Shown: positions 41,654 through 57,404, counted from the stretch's first letter. The stretch: 64,000 nt of DNA from Pocillopora verrucosa (GCF_036669915.1 NC_089315.1:14659990-14723989); one strand, 5' to 3'. Notes: a model not told the origin generated them from the letters alone. Numbers and translations: made by a program.

Positions 41654-42661
41654 GTTAGGCGTTTCTGAGGTGATTATTGTTTTAGTGTGATTTTTAAAAG
41701 CACCAAGGACTATAGAGGAAAAAGGTTATGTCGTTGTGAAAAAACATTTTATTCTTGAGAGAGGTGTTGTTAGGATTGAGATACTTCGTATACTGAAACA
41801 AATTTTTAAGAATCTGCGGTACTAAATCATGATTTCGATGTAAAACATAAATTGGTAGGTTCTGAAAAATAGCTTCAATCGTTTGAAAGTTAAATGATTT
41901 GAATAAACTGACAGCGAAAATCATTGTAGAAAAGAGTGTCGACTTTAGTTCCATGTTTACTTCCTACTGGCTCAACAACTCCCAAAAAGGGAGAGAGTAC
42001 GATGAAATAATCGTAGGGACCTAACCGGTTATAACCAGCTTCATCTTTTTCTCCAAAAGTTGTCTCTGTTTTCCTGGAGAGAGATCCTCAGCCATCTCTC
42101 AATCACTGCGATTTTTTGTGGAGGCTCAGACAGTTACAGGAGAACTAGCACGTTAGATCTTCACCCCTGAGTTAGCTCAGGCAGATTCGTCCTTAACTAC
42201 TATATTTAAAAAGATCATGACAATGGTTTTAAGTGCAATCTCCTCAGTTAAAACCTAAAGTGGGAAGCGGTTAAAAACAGATGATAGACACCTTTCGTAT
42301 CCATCTTGCAAGATTTGACATAAGGACTTCGAAAAGCTAGTCTGAAATCGTTTCTTCATCGAGAATTAATTTGGTGTCCGTTTGCCGATGACGAAATGGA
42401 ATGACAGGGTACATTAAGAAGGACTGGGGTGCAGAGATGTTATCATAGAGGGGTAGATAGTTTGTTGAACAAGGTAAACTTCCATCGCCTGCTAAGTACC
42501 AGCACACCATCACGGTCGATTACGCATCAAGGGCTTATTTCAGAACTTTCACAAGCTTTAAACAATTAAATCGATGGCCTTCACATAGCTTGTTTAGCTC
42601 ATCTTGTTCTGTTTTTTTCTTTCCCTTTTTCACTGCCAAAGGCAAGCTGAAGTGTTGCCAC

Positions 42662-42856
42662 ACTGGCAACCCACCTCTTTCCCTCCCCCAAATGTAACCT
42701 TACCCCTCTCCTAAAGGGTATACGAGAAGAACAACCCACCCCTTTCCCAAGGTTAACCTTACCTCTCTCCTATGGGGTCTTTGAGAATAAAAACCCACCT
42801 CTTCCCCTCTCCCAAATGTAACCTTACCCCTCTCCTATGGGGTCTTTGAGAAGAAC
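42662..42856. repeat. Three tandem units of about 65 bp
   Basis: Units share ACCCACC, a CCCTCTCCC/AAATGTAACCTTACCC block and CTCTCCTATGGGGTCTTTGAGAA. The homologous place after copy C (51228-51345) has two units; after copy D the segment is missing. Confidence 0.75.
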
Positions 42857-42989
42857 AATAACTGTTGGACATTGTGACTTCTTTGGTAGATTCTATCTCA
42901 TGACACTGGCTATTTGTCCAATGAAATGAACGAGAAAAACGTTAGTTAGATGCTGTTGCCATATTTGACATGATGGTGATCCCCTCTTG

Positions 42990-43975
42990 GTCCCTTACTA
43001 GCCAATCGAAGAAAACCTTGAGCGGGAGGGCAAACTCTCTTCTTTCTACCGAAGATATGTAGACGATATGCTCACCGTCATGCCAAATATCGCAACAGCA
43101 TCTAACTTTCTGGAAACGCTTAACAAGGCACATTCCTCCGTAAAATTTATGATGGAAACCGAATCCAATGGCATGCTCCCATTTCTGAGTATCCAGTTAC
43201 TCAACCGATGGCCTCAAATAGAGATACTATGGTGTACGTAAATCCACTAATTCAAGTCCACTCTTGCACAATCAGAGTCATGTTAACAATCGGTGTAAAT
43301 AGGTTCTACTAAGAACTATGCTTGATCAGACACATCGTTTATCCTCATCTTAGTCACATTTTCTGACGAATGTGACCGTTTGAAGACAGTATTCTCGCGT
43401 CTGAGGTACCCCAAAAACCTCGTTAACTCTACCATCAAAAGTTTCGTTGACTCAAAGGCTTGTGACCAGCAGCAGCTTTTGTCGCCATCTAAAGAGACAG
43501 AAGACACGGTTCGAGTAATTTTGCTATTTAGAGACCAAATCTCAGCAGATATTGTGAGAAAAACAACCAAAGGATCTAGGCCTAAAAGTACACACCATCA
43601 TCCAGCCTGCGTTTGTGAGCCGAAAAATTGAACAAGAACTACATGTCAAGGAAACAAAGCCACCTATTGTAAATCAGCAGTGTGTTGTTTACAGTTTTCA
43701 ATGTGACCTGTGCGATACGGGTTATGTAGCTGGTACACACTCGGATATTTACATAATCGTAGAGAAGGACCCGCAACAATCCTCCGCCATTGCCAAACAC
43801 TACAAGAACATGTACGGGACGATGCCTCTGGACCTGCTAAAGCGTTTCGAAATGCTCAAAAAATGCAGAAACAAATTTGACTGTTTAGTGTACGAAATGC
43901 TTTTCTAAGAGCTTTAAAGCCAAATCTCAACGTGCAATCAGACTCCATTCGGGCGAAAGTATTTTCATAATCTTC
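42990..43975 (+). mobile_element. Penelope-like retroelement remnant after copy B (RT end and GIY-YIG)
   Basis: Fragmented frames in order give FYRRYVDDML (the RT YVDD box at 43056-43067), ATASNFLETLNKAHSSVKF and GMLPFL. Then come CDRLKTVFSRLRYPKNLVNS and KPPIVNQQCVVYSFQCDLCD, followed by LLKRFEMLKKC and NKFDCLVYEMLF. The last parts are the GIY-YIG endonuclease end typical of Penelope-like elements. Stops and frameshifts (for example at 43629) break it. Unlike the copies after C and D, the GIY-YIG segment here has no LINE insert. Confidence 0.75.
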
Positions 43976-44052
43976 GCATCCTTTAACGTTAATTCTTCGC
44001 GCCAAAATCGGTTTAATGCTGTAATTTGCACGATCTTTAACATATTTTACAG

Positions 44053-44090
44053 TGATAATGGAGTCATGACTACTCCGAAACGTCGGATTT
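44053..44090 (+). repeat. Hammerhead-like hairpin in the Penelope-like 3' region
   Basis: TGATAAT is followed by a GGAGT/ACTCC hairpin (44060-44064 with 44072-44076), then GAAAC and GTC. This resembles the CUGAUGA, helix II, GAAAC and cleavage-triplet order of hammerhead ribozymes carried by Penelope-like elements, but the first box is degenerate. The same text is at 54723-54754. Confidence 0.35.
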
Positions 44091-44569
44091 TATCGTTCGT
44101 TTTTACCTTTTTATATTAAAGAAGTCTTTTTAATACGAAATGAACTAGTATTTTAAAACGGATGTTGAATTGTATACAGTTAAATGAATTAATCTAGTTT
44201 TACTTCAAGGATATAACACCAAAAAGAGAAGGAAAACATATTAATTGCACTCTAAACATTTCTTATCCACTCCTTATGAAAAAGTCTGCAATTTACCTTT
44301 CCACTTATTTCTTAACTCAGGTGCCTTGATAAGTAATAGAAATGACACCAAACTGTAAATCTGTATTCATTTGTATTTCAGTTTACCTTTTCACAGAATT
44401 ATCATTTATATAATGCAGCTTTCACATCATTTCTTACAATGAATTGTGTGATCAGTTATAAATTACAGCCTTCTCTCTGTCCTCTCACTTAGTGCATGCA
44501 TACGTTTTAAAATTCAGCCGCCCAGCCAGTGTCTACGCATAAATAACCTGTCTTTGTTCAATGAAGCGG

Positions 44570-47018
44570 CCTGGAAATATAATGAGTTTTAAAACAGAGT
44601 CGTTGAGCCATATTGTTTGGTTCATAGAAAAATATTTCGCCTCCTTTCTTTGCCGTGGCCATCGTGGTTCTCTTTAAGTCGCTAATAGCAATCTGAGAAT
44701 GAAAAAAAACATTCAGTTTCACAAGTTGGGTGAGAAATAAAGAGCGAAAGATTGGAGTACGATAAGCAGCACTAGGCAACATTACATCGCAACAAGAAAT
44801 ATCATTTCTGGTCAGTTCTACTGGAGTGAGAATTGTCGATCAGTTAGGGAAGCGAAGCCATCGAGATTTGTTGTGCCGAGGACACGACACCATTACCATA
44901 CTTAAGTACATCTTGACAATCTTATCAGGTCTACCGACTATTTTGTCTTTGTGAAAATTATTGTCACCAGGAAACCTAACACCCTGCATGAACTGAAAAC
45001 AAAGCTTATGATTCTGAACGCCAGGGCCCCCCAGATACTAGTTATCCCCCAGATACTAAATGTTCCCCAGACACTAGCTGGGCGTCACCACTGTAAAAAA
45101 AACCGTTGAAAAAAATGTGCTTTGTTCTTATAAATGGGTGATCTAGACATGCTAGACAAAACAAAACTCTCAAAGTAGAATTTTGTGCCAAGTTGTGCTA
45201 GTTTTGTTAATCGGTGTAGTTCAAAACGGGCGTTTGAGCGCTGAAGGGTTTTCGCTCAGAAGAAAATTATTTTGCTATATTTGAAAAATTAAAGGGTGCA
45301 TTATGGGTTGCATGTCATAGACGGGTAGATAGTTTATTGATCAAAATAAATATTCATCGCGTGCAAATTACCAGCACATCATCATGGTCGACTATGATAA
45401 CAGTAGGCGCATCAAGGACCTATTTCAGACTTTTTCACAAGCTTTAGATCATTAAATCGATGACCCTCACATGGGTTGTTTAGCTCATTTTGTTTGTTTG
45501 TTTCACTTCCTTTTTTCACAACCACTGCGTGGTAAGATGAAGTGTTGTCACACTGGCAACCCAACTCTTCCCCTCCCCTATTTGTAACCACCTGCACTTA
45601 CCACATGCCTACCTCGTACGTACCACGAGAACTTTAAATAAGATTTTATTTCATAAATATTGCATTCGTAGTCAGTTCGACTGAGTGAAAACCAGTAAAG
45701 GGTGCGAAGCGGTCGACTAAAATTTGATGCGCCGGAGACACAAGACTATTGCCAGACTTGAGCACATCCTGAGAATCTTGTCAGGTTTATTGTTTATTTT
45801 GTCTTTGCGAAAATTATTGCCACCAAGAAACCTAACACCCTGCATGAACTGAAAGCAAAGCTCATCATACTGAACGCAAGGACACTCATGTGTGCTTAAC
45901 ATCTTGAAACGGCGCGTTGTTTCCTCGGCCATAATATAGTGCATGTACTTAACTTCAGTTCCTCAGAAGTAGGCAACTAGACATTGTGCATGTTTCTGTT
46001 TAAACCGAACATATTAAACGACACGGATGTTTGTGATAGATTAACGGAAACCTTCTTTAACGACAATGATTCCACTCGATTTTTGTCGATTCTCTTTTAA
46101 CCATTCGATATTTCTTGGTGAAATTTAATATTTCGGGTGCTGTCAGTCCTGGCGTGACTTAATCTCCGTAGCGACACACACTGTTTTGACATAAACGTCA
46201 GCTCCTCCAGAGTCTCCTTCAGATACTTTGATAACACTGATGTCCATCAGTTTGAAAACAATAGGGCTCCTTTTTTCGGGAAAAATTGACTTACCCTTGC
46301 AAACTGAGGTGATTTTGTTTTTTCCGTTGTATGGCCAAACCGTCAGTGTTTCTTAGGTCAATTCAGGAGTTTGCGTAACTATCAAACTGAAAAGAAAACG
46401 ATGTTGTGCAAATACAAGGTTATGTTAAAATGAAAACAATCCACTTTACAAACACAGCAAGGGTCGATCGATAAATGATCAAGATTTGAGGTTTCTCGTT
46501 TCTGTTATTCAAGTTAAAAATACAGCAATTCAGAGGGTTAGGAATGACCTGTGAATGAATGCGTCGACATCGTAATTACATCGTTATTTCTTCCCGTTGG
46601 AATATCCGTTTTTCTCAACACCTTCTCATTTCGAACACTTAGAATTTATTAACCCGCCTTCTCTAGAAGACCCCTCCCGCCCGCCTGGACTCGGAATACT
46701 TCAGAAAAGATCTCCTGAAGACTAGTCTTTCTTTGTGTGGTCTAAAAGAGACTCTTCTAAGTTTAAAATATCTAATTTTTTTCTGCTTTCGAACACAAAA
46801 TACCAAGTGACTGGGCTTCTCTGATAGATCATCCTCTTCTGTGAGACTACGGTACAGCCAACGTCATCCAGTTAACTCTTTTTCCTTCTTTCTTTTTCAA
46901 AAATCCAAAAACAACTTGAAAAATACAAGTAAAGAAATGATCCTCTCAGATGAGCTGTAAGTGAAAGAACTGCAGGAAAGAATCCAAAAAAAATTCAGGC
47001 TTCGCTGGGATTCTTACC
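44570..47018 (+). repeat. Upstream part of the tandem monooxygenase unit, copy C
   Basis: Collinear with 36965-38650 before copy B, with point changes and small indels, and partly with 55230-55825 before D. A block at 45030-45075 contains early forms of the GATACTA minisatellite. No gene was recognised. Confidence 0.65.
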
Positions 47019-47424
47019 CAGATACTAGTTGTCCCCCAGATACTATTTATCCCCCAGATACTACTTGTCCCCCAGATACTAGTTTTCCCCTAGATACTAG
47101 TTATCCCCCAGATACTACTTGTCCCCCAGATACTAGTTATCCCATCAATAAACTAGTTGGGCGTCACCATCAAGACACTAGTTGTCCCGATGGTAATAGT
47201 TGATCCCCGGATACTAGTTGTTCCCCAGATAATAGTTGGGCGTCACCATCAAGACACTAGTTGTCCCCAAGGTAATAGTTGCCCCCCGGATACTGGTTGT
47301 CCCCCAGATAATAGTTGTCCCCCAGATTCTAGTTGTCCCCCAGATACTAGTTGTCCCCTAGATACCAGCTCCGCTACCAGATACTAGTTATCCCCCAGAT
47401 ACTAGTTGTCCCCCAGATACTGGT
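47019..47424. repeat. 18-bp minisatellite upstream of monooxygenase C
   Basis: About twenty imperfect units of CCCCCAGATACTAGTTGT-type text end about 160 bases before the exon-1 acceptor. Within it a longer block (GGGCGTCACCATCAAGACACTAG) is itself duplicated near 47159 and 47239. At the same place copy B has a single related unit (GATACTAACTGGGCGT near 38605). Open frames with PPDT repeats are artefacts of the repeat. Confidence 0.9.
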
Positions 47425-47605
47425 TGGGCGTCGCCACCAACTGAGTTGCGAAGCCACATGTAGAAAGAGAAGCAACTTGTAATGAGAACGTCTTTTCCAA
47501 AGTGGGAACTGCTAACAATTAAATCAATAATTTAATTTTGATGATATTGAAAATACCACTTATGCTATATATTTTTTTCGACAGTTGGAACTAATAAACG
47601 TAAAG

Positions 47606-50187
<2,582 letters not shown>

Positions 50188-51464
50188 AGTACTACTGGCT
50201 GGAAACAATAAAGTTAAACCTGTTTTGGTGTGATTTTTAAAAGCACCGAGGACTGTAGAGGAAAAAGGTTATGTCGTGGTGAAAAAAACATTGTATTCTT
50301 GAAAGAGGTGTTATTAGGGTTGAGATACTTCGTATGACTAAAACAAATATTTAAGAATCTGCCGTAATAAATCATGATTTTGATGTAAAATTAAAAGCAG
50401 TAGGTTCCGAAAAGTAACCTCAATCGTTTGAAAGTTAAATGATTCTATAAACTGACAACGAAATCATTGCAGAAAAGAGTGTCGACTTTAGTTCCATGTT
50501 CACTTCCTACTAGCTCAACAACTCCCAAAAAGGGAGAGAGTACGATGAAATAATCGTAGTGGCCTAACTGGTTATAACCAACTTCACATTTTTTCTCCAA
50601 CGTTGTCTCTTTTTTCCTGGGAAGAGATCCTCAGCCGTCTTTCATTCACTGTGGCGATTTTTGCGGAGGCTCAGACAGTTACGGACGAACTAGCACGTTA
50701 GATATTCAATCCCGAGCTAGCCCAGGCACATTCGTCCCAGATTACTATCTTTAAACAGACTGTGACAATGGTTTTAAGTTCAATCTCCTCGGTTAAAACC
50801 TAAAGTGGGAAGCGGTTCAAAACTTGTGATAGACACCTTTCGTGTCCATCTTGCAAGATTTGACACAAGAACTTCGAAAAGCTGGTCTGAAATCGTTTCT
50901 TCATCGAGAATTAATTTGGTGTCCGTTTGTTGATGACGAAATGGAATGAAAGGGTACATTAAAAAAGGATTGGGATGCAGAGATGTTTTCATAGAGGGGT
51001 AGATAGTTTGTTAATCAAAGTAAACTTTCATCGTGTGCTGATTACCAGCACACCATCATGATCGATTATGATAACAGCATGCGCATCAAGGGTTTATTTC
51101 AGGCTTTTTCACAAGCTTTAGACCATTAAATCGATGGCCTTCACATAGCTTGTTTAACTTAATTTGTTCTGTTTTTTTTCCTTTTTTCACTACCAGCGGC
51201 AGGCTTGAGTGTTGTTACACTGGCAACCCACCTCTTTCCCTCCCCCAAATGTGACCTTACCCCTCTGCTATTGGGTATTTGAGAAGAACAACACACCCTT
51301 TTCCCAAGGTTAACCTCACCCCTCTCCTATGGGGTCTTTGAGAAGAACAGTAACTGTTGGACATTGTGACACCTTTGGTAGATTCCATTCCATTTTTCCA
51401 ATGAAATGAACTAGAAAAACGTTAGTTAGATGCTGTTGCCATATTTGGCATGATGGGTAAATCG
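50188..51464. other. Downstream part of the tandem unit, copy C
   Basis: Collinear with 41640-42990 after copy B and, up to about 50765, with 60210-60790 after copy D. It contains two units of the roughly 65-bp repeat at 51228-51345. No gene was recognised. Confidence 0.55.
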
Positions 51465-54400
51465 AAGAAAACCTTGAGCGGGAGGGCAAACTCTCGTTTT
51501 TCTATCGAAGATATGTAAACGATACGCTCACCATCATGCCAAATATCGCAACAGCATCTAACTTCCTGGACACGTTTAACAAAGAACATTCCTCCGTAAA
51601 ATTCAAAATGGAAACCGTATGCAATGGCATGCTCCCATTTCTGGGTGTCCAGTTACTCAACCGATCGCCTCAAATAGAGAAACTATGGTGTATGTAAAAC
51701 CCACTAATTCAAGTCCACTCTTGCGCAATCAGTTGACAATCGGTACAAAAAGGACCTGCTAAGAACTATGCTTGATGGAGCACATCGTTTATCTTCATCT
51801 TGGTCACATTTCTTTGGTGAATGTGACCGTTTGAAGACAGTATTCTCACGTCTGAAGTACCCCAAACACCGGGTCTCGTTAGCTCCACCATCAAAAGTTT
51901 CGTTGACTCAAAGGCTTGTGACCAGCAGCAGCTTTTGTCACCATCCAAATGACAGATGACACGGTTCGAGTAATTTTGCCATTTAGAGACCAAATCTCAG
52001 CAGATATTGTGAGGAAACAACTAAAGGATCTGAGCCTAAAAGTACACACCACCGTCCAACCTGTGTTTGTGAGCCGAAAAATTGAACAAGAACTACATGT
52101 CAAGGAAACAAAGCCACCAATTGTAAATCAGCAGTGTGTTGTTTATAGTTTTCAAAGTGACCTGTGCGATGCGCGTTATGTAGGTAACACACGCGAACAT
52201 TTACAAAGTCGAAAAAAAAGGACATAAAAACAATAATCCTCCGCCTCTTCTTTGTGCAAGCGTACACTGGGACAACATAGGTGCACTCTCCGACTGCTTT
52301 AACAAGACCCTTACTGACTTACTGGATTAGTTTGCCCCGCTTAAAACAAGGACTATGGTTAATCGTCCGAAGGTCCTATGGTTTAATGATGACATTAAAC
52401 AACTCAAGCGTCAACGTCGTCCCCTTGAAAAGAGAGCCGTGAAAACTGACCTCCCTGTGATTGGAATAATTACCATAGAGTTCGTAATCAGTACTCTGCA
52501 TTTCTTAAATCTGCACGTGTGAATTATTATTCAAACCTAATTGATCAGTGTGCGGGTGATTGTCGCAAGTTATTTCGCGTGGTTAATTATTTGTGTAGGG
52601 AACCACTTGATACGGCTCTTCCAGAGCACACTGACCCCACAAAGCTAGCAAACGAATTTGACACCTTCTTCCTCAAAAAAATTGAAATCATAAAGGAAAA
52701 TCTTGGACTCATTCCTGTTACTCCTAAGGAGAATCTGGAGAGTTTTTCCGCGCTATCTATCGAAGAAGTGTCTAAGATTGTTCGAGAATCCTCCAATGCC
52801 TCTTGTCGGCTGGGTCCTGTTCCTACATGGCTACTGAAGTCCTGTGTTGATGTATTAGTGCCCCCTATCACTGAGATGGTAAATCTCTCTCTTCTCAGTG
52901 GCCACGTTCCAGAATATTGGAGAACCGCCGTTGTCTCTCCTCTACTGAAAAAAACTGGACTTGATTTGGTCTATAAAAATTTCCGTCTAGTCAGTAACCT
53001 TCCATTCATTTTCAAGGTAGTGGGAAAGGCTGCACTTCAACAACTTCTCGTCCACTGTGAAAAAAATGCCCCTCTCCCTAAATTCCAGTCCAGCTTCCGT
53101 AAGTATCATTCGACAGAAACTGCTTTATTAAAGGTTCAAAACGACATCTTAATTAGTATGGATAATAAAGCAGTGACACTTCTCGTACTTTTGGACCTTA
53201 GTGCTGCTTTTGACACCACTGAACATTCCATTCTTCTGAATATCTTGCAACAGGATGTTGGAGTCGTCGGGACTGCTTTAAATTGGTTCGACTCATTTCT
53301 TTCTGGTCGCAAAAAACGTATACTTGTTGGTGATAAGACTTCTGATGACTTTAATCTGAACTGTGGAGTCCCCCAGGGTAGTTGTATGTGGCCTATTTTA
53401 TTCACTCTCTGCGTCCCCCGCCTCTTCAACATTATTTCTCAGCATCTCCCTTCCGTCCATGGTTATGCTGACGACACCCAGATTTACCTTTCCTTCCGAC
53501 CTTGCTCTATCCATTCCGAAATTAACGCTGTCTCTGCGATTGAGATGTGCATTGCTGATGTTCGTTCTTGGTTTATTGCTAATCGTTTAATGATCAACGA
53601 CGCAAAAACTGAGTTTCTAGTTATTGGCACCCGCCAACAACTTAAAAAGAACATCTATTGAATCTGTTATTATTGGTGACACCCTCATTAAACCTTTAGA
53701 AAGCGTGCGGAACCTTGGGTCCTGGTTTGATACCCATATGCGAATGAACGTTCATATAGGCAAGATTTGTAGCAAGGCTTTTCGCGGATTATACAACACA
53801 AGACAGATCAGAAAATTCCTTACTGTTCAATCGACTAAGACACTAGTCCACGCCTTCATATCCTCACACCTTGATTACTGTAACGCACTTCTCTTCGGTC
53901 TACCTAAATATCAACTCGATCGCTTACAGAAAGTTCAGAATGCTGCGGCTAGAGTGATTTTTCAGATTCCGAAATTTGATCATATCACACCTGCACTTAT
54001 CGACCTACATTGGCTCCCAGTAACGTTCAGAATTCAGTTTAAATTGCTCCTCTTTATCTACAAGTCATTACACAACCAAAGTCCTCCCTACATTAAAGAT
54101 CTTTTGTCCCTGAAACCAGTTACTAATTATGTTCTTCGCTCGTCTGCTCAATCTCTTCTGTTCGTTCCAAAAGCCAACTGCTCTTCACTTGGGGATCGGC
54201 CTTTGCTCATGCTGCACCTGTTTTATGGAACTCGCTGCCATTAACTATAAGAACAAGTAGTAGCCTCGCCATTTTTAAAAAGCAACTTAAAACATTTCTA
54301 TTTAGGAAAGCTTTCAGTTTCTTTCAATAGTTCTAATGTTTTTGCCTTTGAATATTTTAGTTTTAATTAGTATAGAACTTTAACTTATGTAAGCGCTTCT

Positions 54401-54640
54401 GAATATTGTTGATAGTTTTAGCGCTATATAAATTCCTTATCATTATCATTATCATTATCGCCAAACTCTACAAGAACGTGCACAAGACGATGCTTCATGA
54501 CCTGCTAAAGCGTTTCGAAGTGCTTAAGAAATGCAGAAAGAAGTTTGAATGTTTAGTGTACGAAATACTTCTTATAAGAGCTTTAAAGCCAAATCTCAAC
54601 GTGCAATCAGACTCCATTCGGGCGAAAGTATCTTCATAAT
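51465..54640 (+). mobile_element. Penelope-like remnant after copy C, split by a LINE
   Basis: The left part, 51465-52245, carries the RT end (YVND in place of YVDD at the catalytic box) and KPPIVNQQCVVYSF followed by CDARYVGNTREHL, the start of GIY-YIG. The right part, 54457-54640, resumes with LYKNVHKT, LLKRFEVLKKC and LNVQSDSIRAKV. The LINE at 52246-54456 separates the two halves of the endonuclease. Stops and frameshifts are present, so it is inactive. Confidence 0.75.
52246..54456 (+). mobile_element. L2/CR1-like LINE, 5' truncated, nested in the Penelope-like element (copy C)
   Basis: About 2.2 kb without the endonuclease domain. Readable blocks in order are WFNDDIKQLKRQRR, RKLFRVVNYLCREPL, LGPVPTWLLKSC and PPITEMVNLSLLSG. 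Reverse transcriptase follows, with LLDLSAAFDT, GVPQGS and the catalytic GYADDTQIY near 53461-53487. The tail has SHLDYCNALLFGLP, AAARVIFQIPKFDHITPALI and LHWLPV. The 380-codon frame 52519-53661 covers most of RT, and the rest (53624-54244) is in another frame, so it is dead. The 3' end is an ATTATC tandem tail, as in L2/CR1 elements that lack poly(A). Confidence 0.8.
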
Positions 54641-55825
54641 CTTCGCACCATTTGAAGCTAATTCTTCGCGTCAAAATCGCTTTAAATATTGTAATTTGCA
54701 TTTCTTTTTTCATATTTTACCTTGATAATGGAGTCATGACTACTCCGAAACGTCGGATTTTATCGTTCGTTTTTACCGTTTTATGTTTAAAGAAGTCTCT
54801 TTAATACGAAATGAACTAGTATTTTAAAACGGATGTTGAATTGTATACAGTTAAATGAATTAATCTAATTTTTACTTCAAGGATATAACACCGAAAAGAG
54901 AAGGAAAACATATTAATTGCAGTCTAAACATTTCTAATCTAATCCTTATGAAAAAGTCTTCAATTTATTTCTTCCACTTATCTCTCAACTCAGATGCCTT
55001 GATAAGTAAAAGAAATGACACCAAACTGTAAATCTGTATTCATTTGCATTTCAATTTACCTTTTCACAGAATTATCATTTATACAATGCAGCTTTAACAT
55101 CATTTCTTACAGTGGATTGTGTGATCAGTTAGAAATTACAGCTTCCTCTCTTTCCTCTCACTTAGTGCATGCATAATTTTTAAACTGTGCCAGTTTCTAT
55201 TCATAAATAACCTGTCTTTGTTCGATAGGGCGGCCTGGAAATGTAAGGAGTTTTAAAACGCACTCGCTGAGCTATTGTTTAGTTCATAGAAAAATTTGTT
55301 TCGCTACGTTTCGTTGCCGTGGTCGTCGTGGTTCTCTTAAAGTCCCTAATAGAAACCTCAGAACGAAAAAAAAATTCGGTTTCACAAGTTGTGAAAGAAA
55401 TAAGAAGCGAAAGATTGGAGATACGATAAGCAGCACTAGGTAACATAACATCGCAACAAGAAATATCATTTCTAGTCAGTTCTACCGGAGTAAAAATTGG
55501 CGATCAGTAAGGGGAGCGAAGCCATCGAGATTTGCTGTGCCGGAGACACAAGACTATTGCCAGACTTGAGCACATCCTGAGAATCTTATCAGGTTTACTG
55601 TTTACTTTGTCTTTGTGAAAAGTATTGTCACCAAGAAACCTAACACCCTGCATGAACTTAAAGCAAATCTTATGATACTGAACGCAAGGACACTCACGTG
55701 TATACAAAGTCTTATAACGGCAATTGTTTAGCTAGCCATAATATAGTGCATGTACTTAACTTAAGTTCCTCAGAAGTACACAAATGCAACTAGGCTTTGT
55801 GTTTCTGTTTAAACCGACCGTTTAA
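54641..55825. other. Penelope-like 3' flank and upstream part of the tandem unit, copy D
   Basis: 54641-55200 matches 43975-44560, including the hammerhead-like hairpin at 54723-54754. 55230-55825 matches the start of the upstream blocks before B and C. Similarity to B and C stops abruptly at about 55825. No gene was recognised. Confidence 0.55.
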
Positions 55826-57404
55826 AACAAGGGTCCCCAATAAGTTTTTCGGGATCCGTGATTTTCCCTCATTTAAAGGCTGGGATCCGGGAAGTTAAAG
55901 CAAGAGGGGAGCGAGATGCGAGATTGCTTTCATGAACGGGACTAGGGAATCGGCGATTTTGAGGAGCGGGATTCGGGAAATAATCACTTAAACGAACCGA
56001 AAACCGGGATGTCCGTTGACGAGAATTTATGAACAAATTGATCTTCTCAGGCCACGAAAAGCACCAGACGAACAGGCTCTCTAACATTCAGGAGGCGGTC
56101 GGGCTGTTACCGTAATTTCCGGCCGTTTACCTGCGGGTAATCTGTTGATTTTGCATTAAACGCGCGCCACTGCGGTTAACAGGGAGGTGCGGGATATGTG
56201 ACAATTTTAAAATCTACTGGTAGTTGAATTGAAAAAAAATTATCACCAACATGTGTTTCCACCTCTCAAATGAATTTTATCGTATTAAGAGTGCCGCAAA
56301 GTGGCACGAAAACATGATGCCGATTCGAGCTTATTTCATGCATAATTAGCTACGTGACGAACAAATTGCTATCGGCACGCGTAAAAACAAAACCTTGATG
56401 GTGACAAAAATAATCCAAAGATATCCGGCACATCAGCAACAAATTTCCATTTAGCACTAGCTTGAGCTTAAGAGAATTTTCCCGTTTTAAGGGACTTGTT
56501 AGGCCCAGTAGAACCGGAGATATCGATTTTTTTTAGAAATCGCCGACAATACTTTATAATTCAAGTTTTAACACTCACCCAGCTCTCTTTCAACAAATCA
56601 ACAGGGCGCTAAACGATCGCTCGCACAAAATGTGGCCACAAATTCGCATTCTGTCAAGTATGAAAAGTTGAGATTTGGGCATGGGCGGCTAGTGTTTTTA
56701 CTGTATAATTTTATCAATAAAGTACATGCTAATATTGACACAAAGTTGTGCACGCGTCTGAATTTCTGTGACTTTTGACATAGACGCTTTCAAGTTTTCG
56801 AAAGTGAAACCAGACAACTTTTAAAAGACCGAAATGTATCACCTTAATGTCACGTTTTCGCCACCAAAACGTTGAATAACATAACGTGCGGGTTATCCAC
56901 CAATGCGGGTAATCCGTTAACTTTTTTTTTCGCCGTATGCAATAATCGGCCGGTGCCAGCAATCGGCCGTGCGGGTAAACGGCCGAAAATTAGGGTAAGC
57001 AACTCTCTCGAGTTATTGCGCGGCAATGAAAAATATTTCAGAAGCGAAATTGCCAATTTACCAAAATTCCTCCACGTTTTTCCCACCTGGCTATTAGTTT
57101 TTGTTAGAGTTCGTTTTCAAGCGGTTCTCTTTTATCCTTTTTGGAATTTAGCTCACCTTCTTCCTTATAATTTTCATATTTCAGTTTACGATAAGTACTT
57201 GGTCACCTCGACTACGTTAAATAAAACGATTCAAGGCTTGTGCGCAAAATATATCTTCGCTTCAGTGTGTCTTTATCGGTGAAACTCATAGTTGTCGTCG
57301 AAAATTTGCTTCGCTTTTGTCGGCCGCTACAAGCAGAATTGTGTTCAATTTTTTTTATCTTCCTTGTTATGAAACTATGGAATCGCCGTAATCTTTCGTC
57401 CTCC
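55826..57404. other. Sequence unique to the upstream region of copy D
   Basis: This roughly 1.6-kb stretch replaces about 1.4 kb found before copy C. It starts with a GGGAT-rich patch (55850-56010, repeated CGGGATCCGGG-like words) and contains the TIR element at 56107-56998. Homology with copy C resumes at GGTTGGGCGTCA near 57408. No gene was recognised. Confidence 0.5.
56107..56998. mobile_element. TIR transposon of about 890 bp, non-coding
   Basis: The left end CCGTAATTTCCGGCCG, running on to TTTACC, is the inverse of the right end (GGTAAACGGCCG, then AAAATTAGGG) with two mismatches over 22 bases. TA flanks both ends, consistent with a Tc1/mariner-like TA target. Inside both ends GCGGGTAATC(T/C)GTT recurs in inverted order. 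No transposase frame is present, so it is non-autonomous. Confidence 0.65.

Noticed and set aside
46961..47387. Open frames with PPDT repeats that look like a structural protein
   Set aside because: They come from translating the 18-bp minisatellite and vanish where the repeat is absent before B and D.
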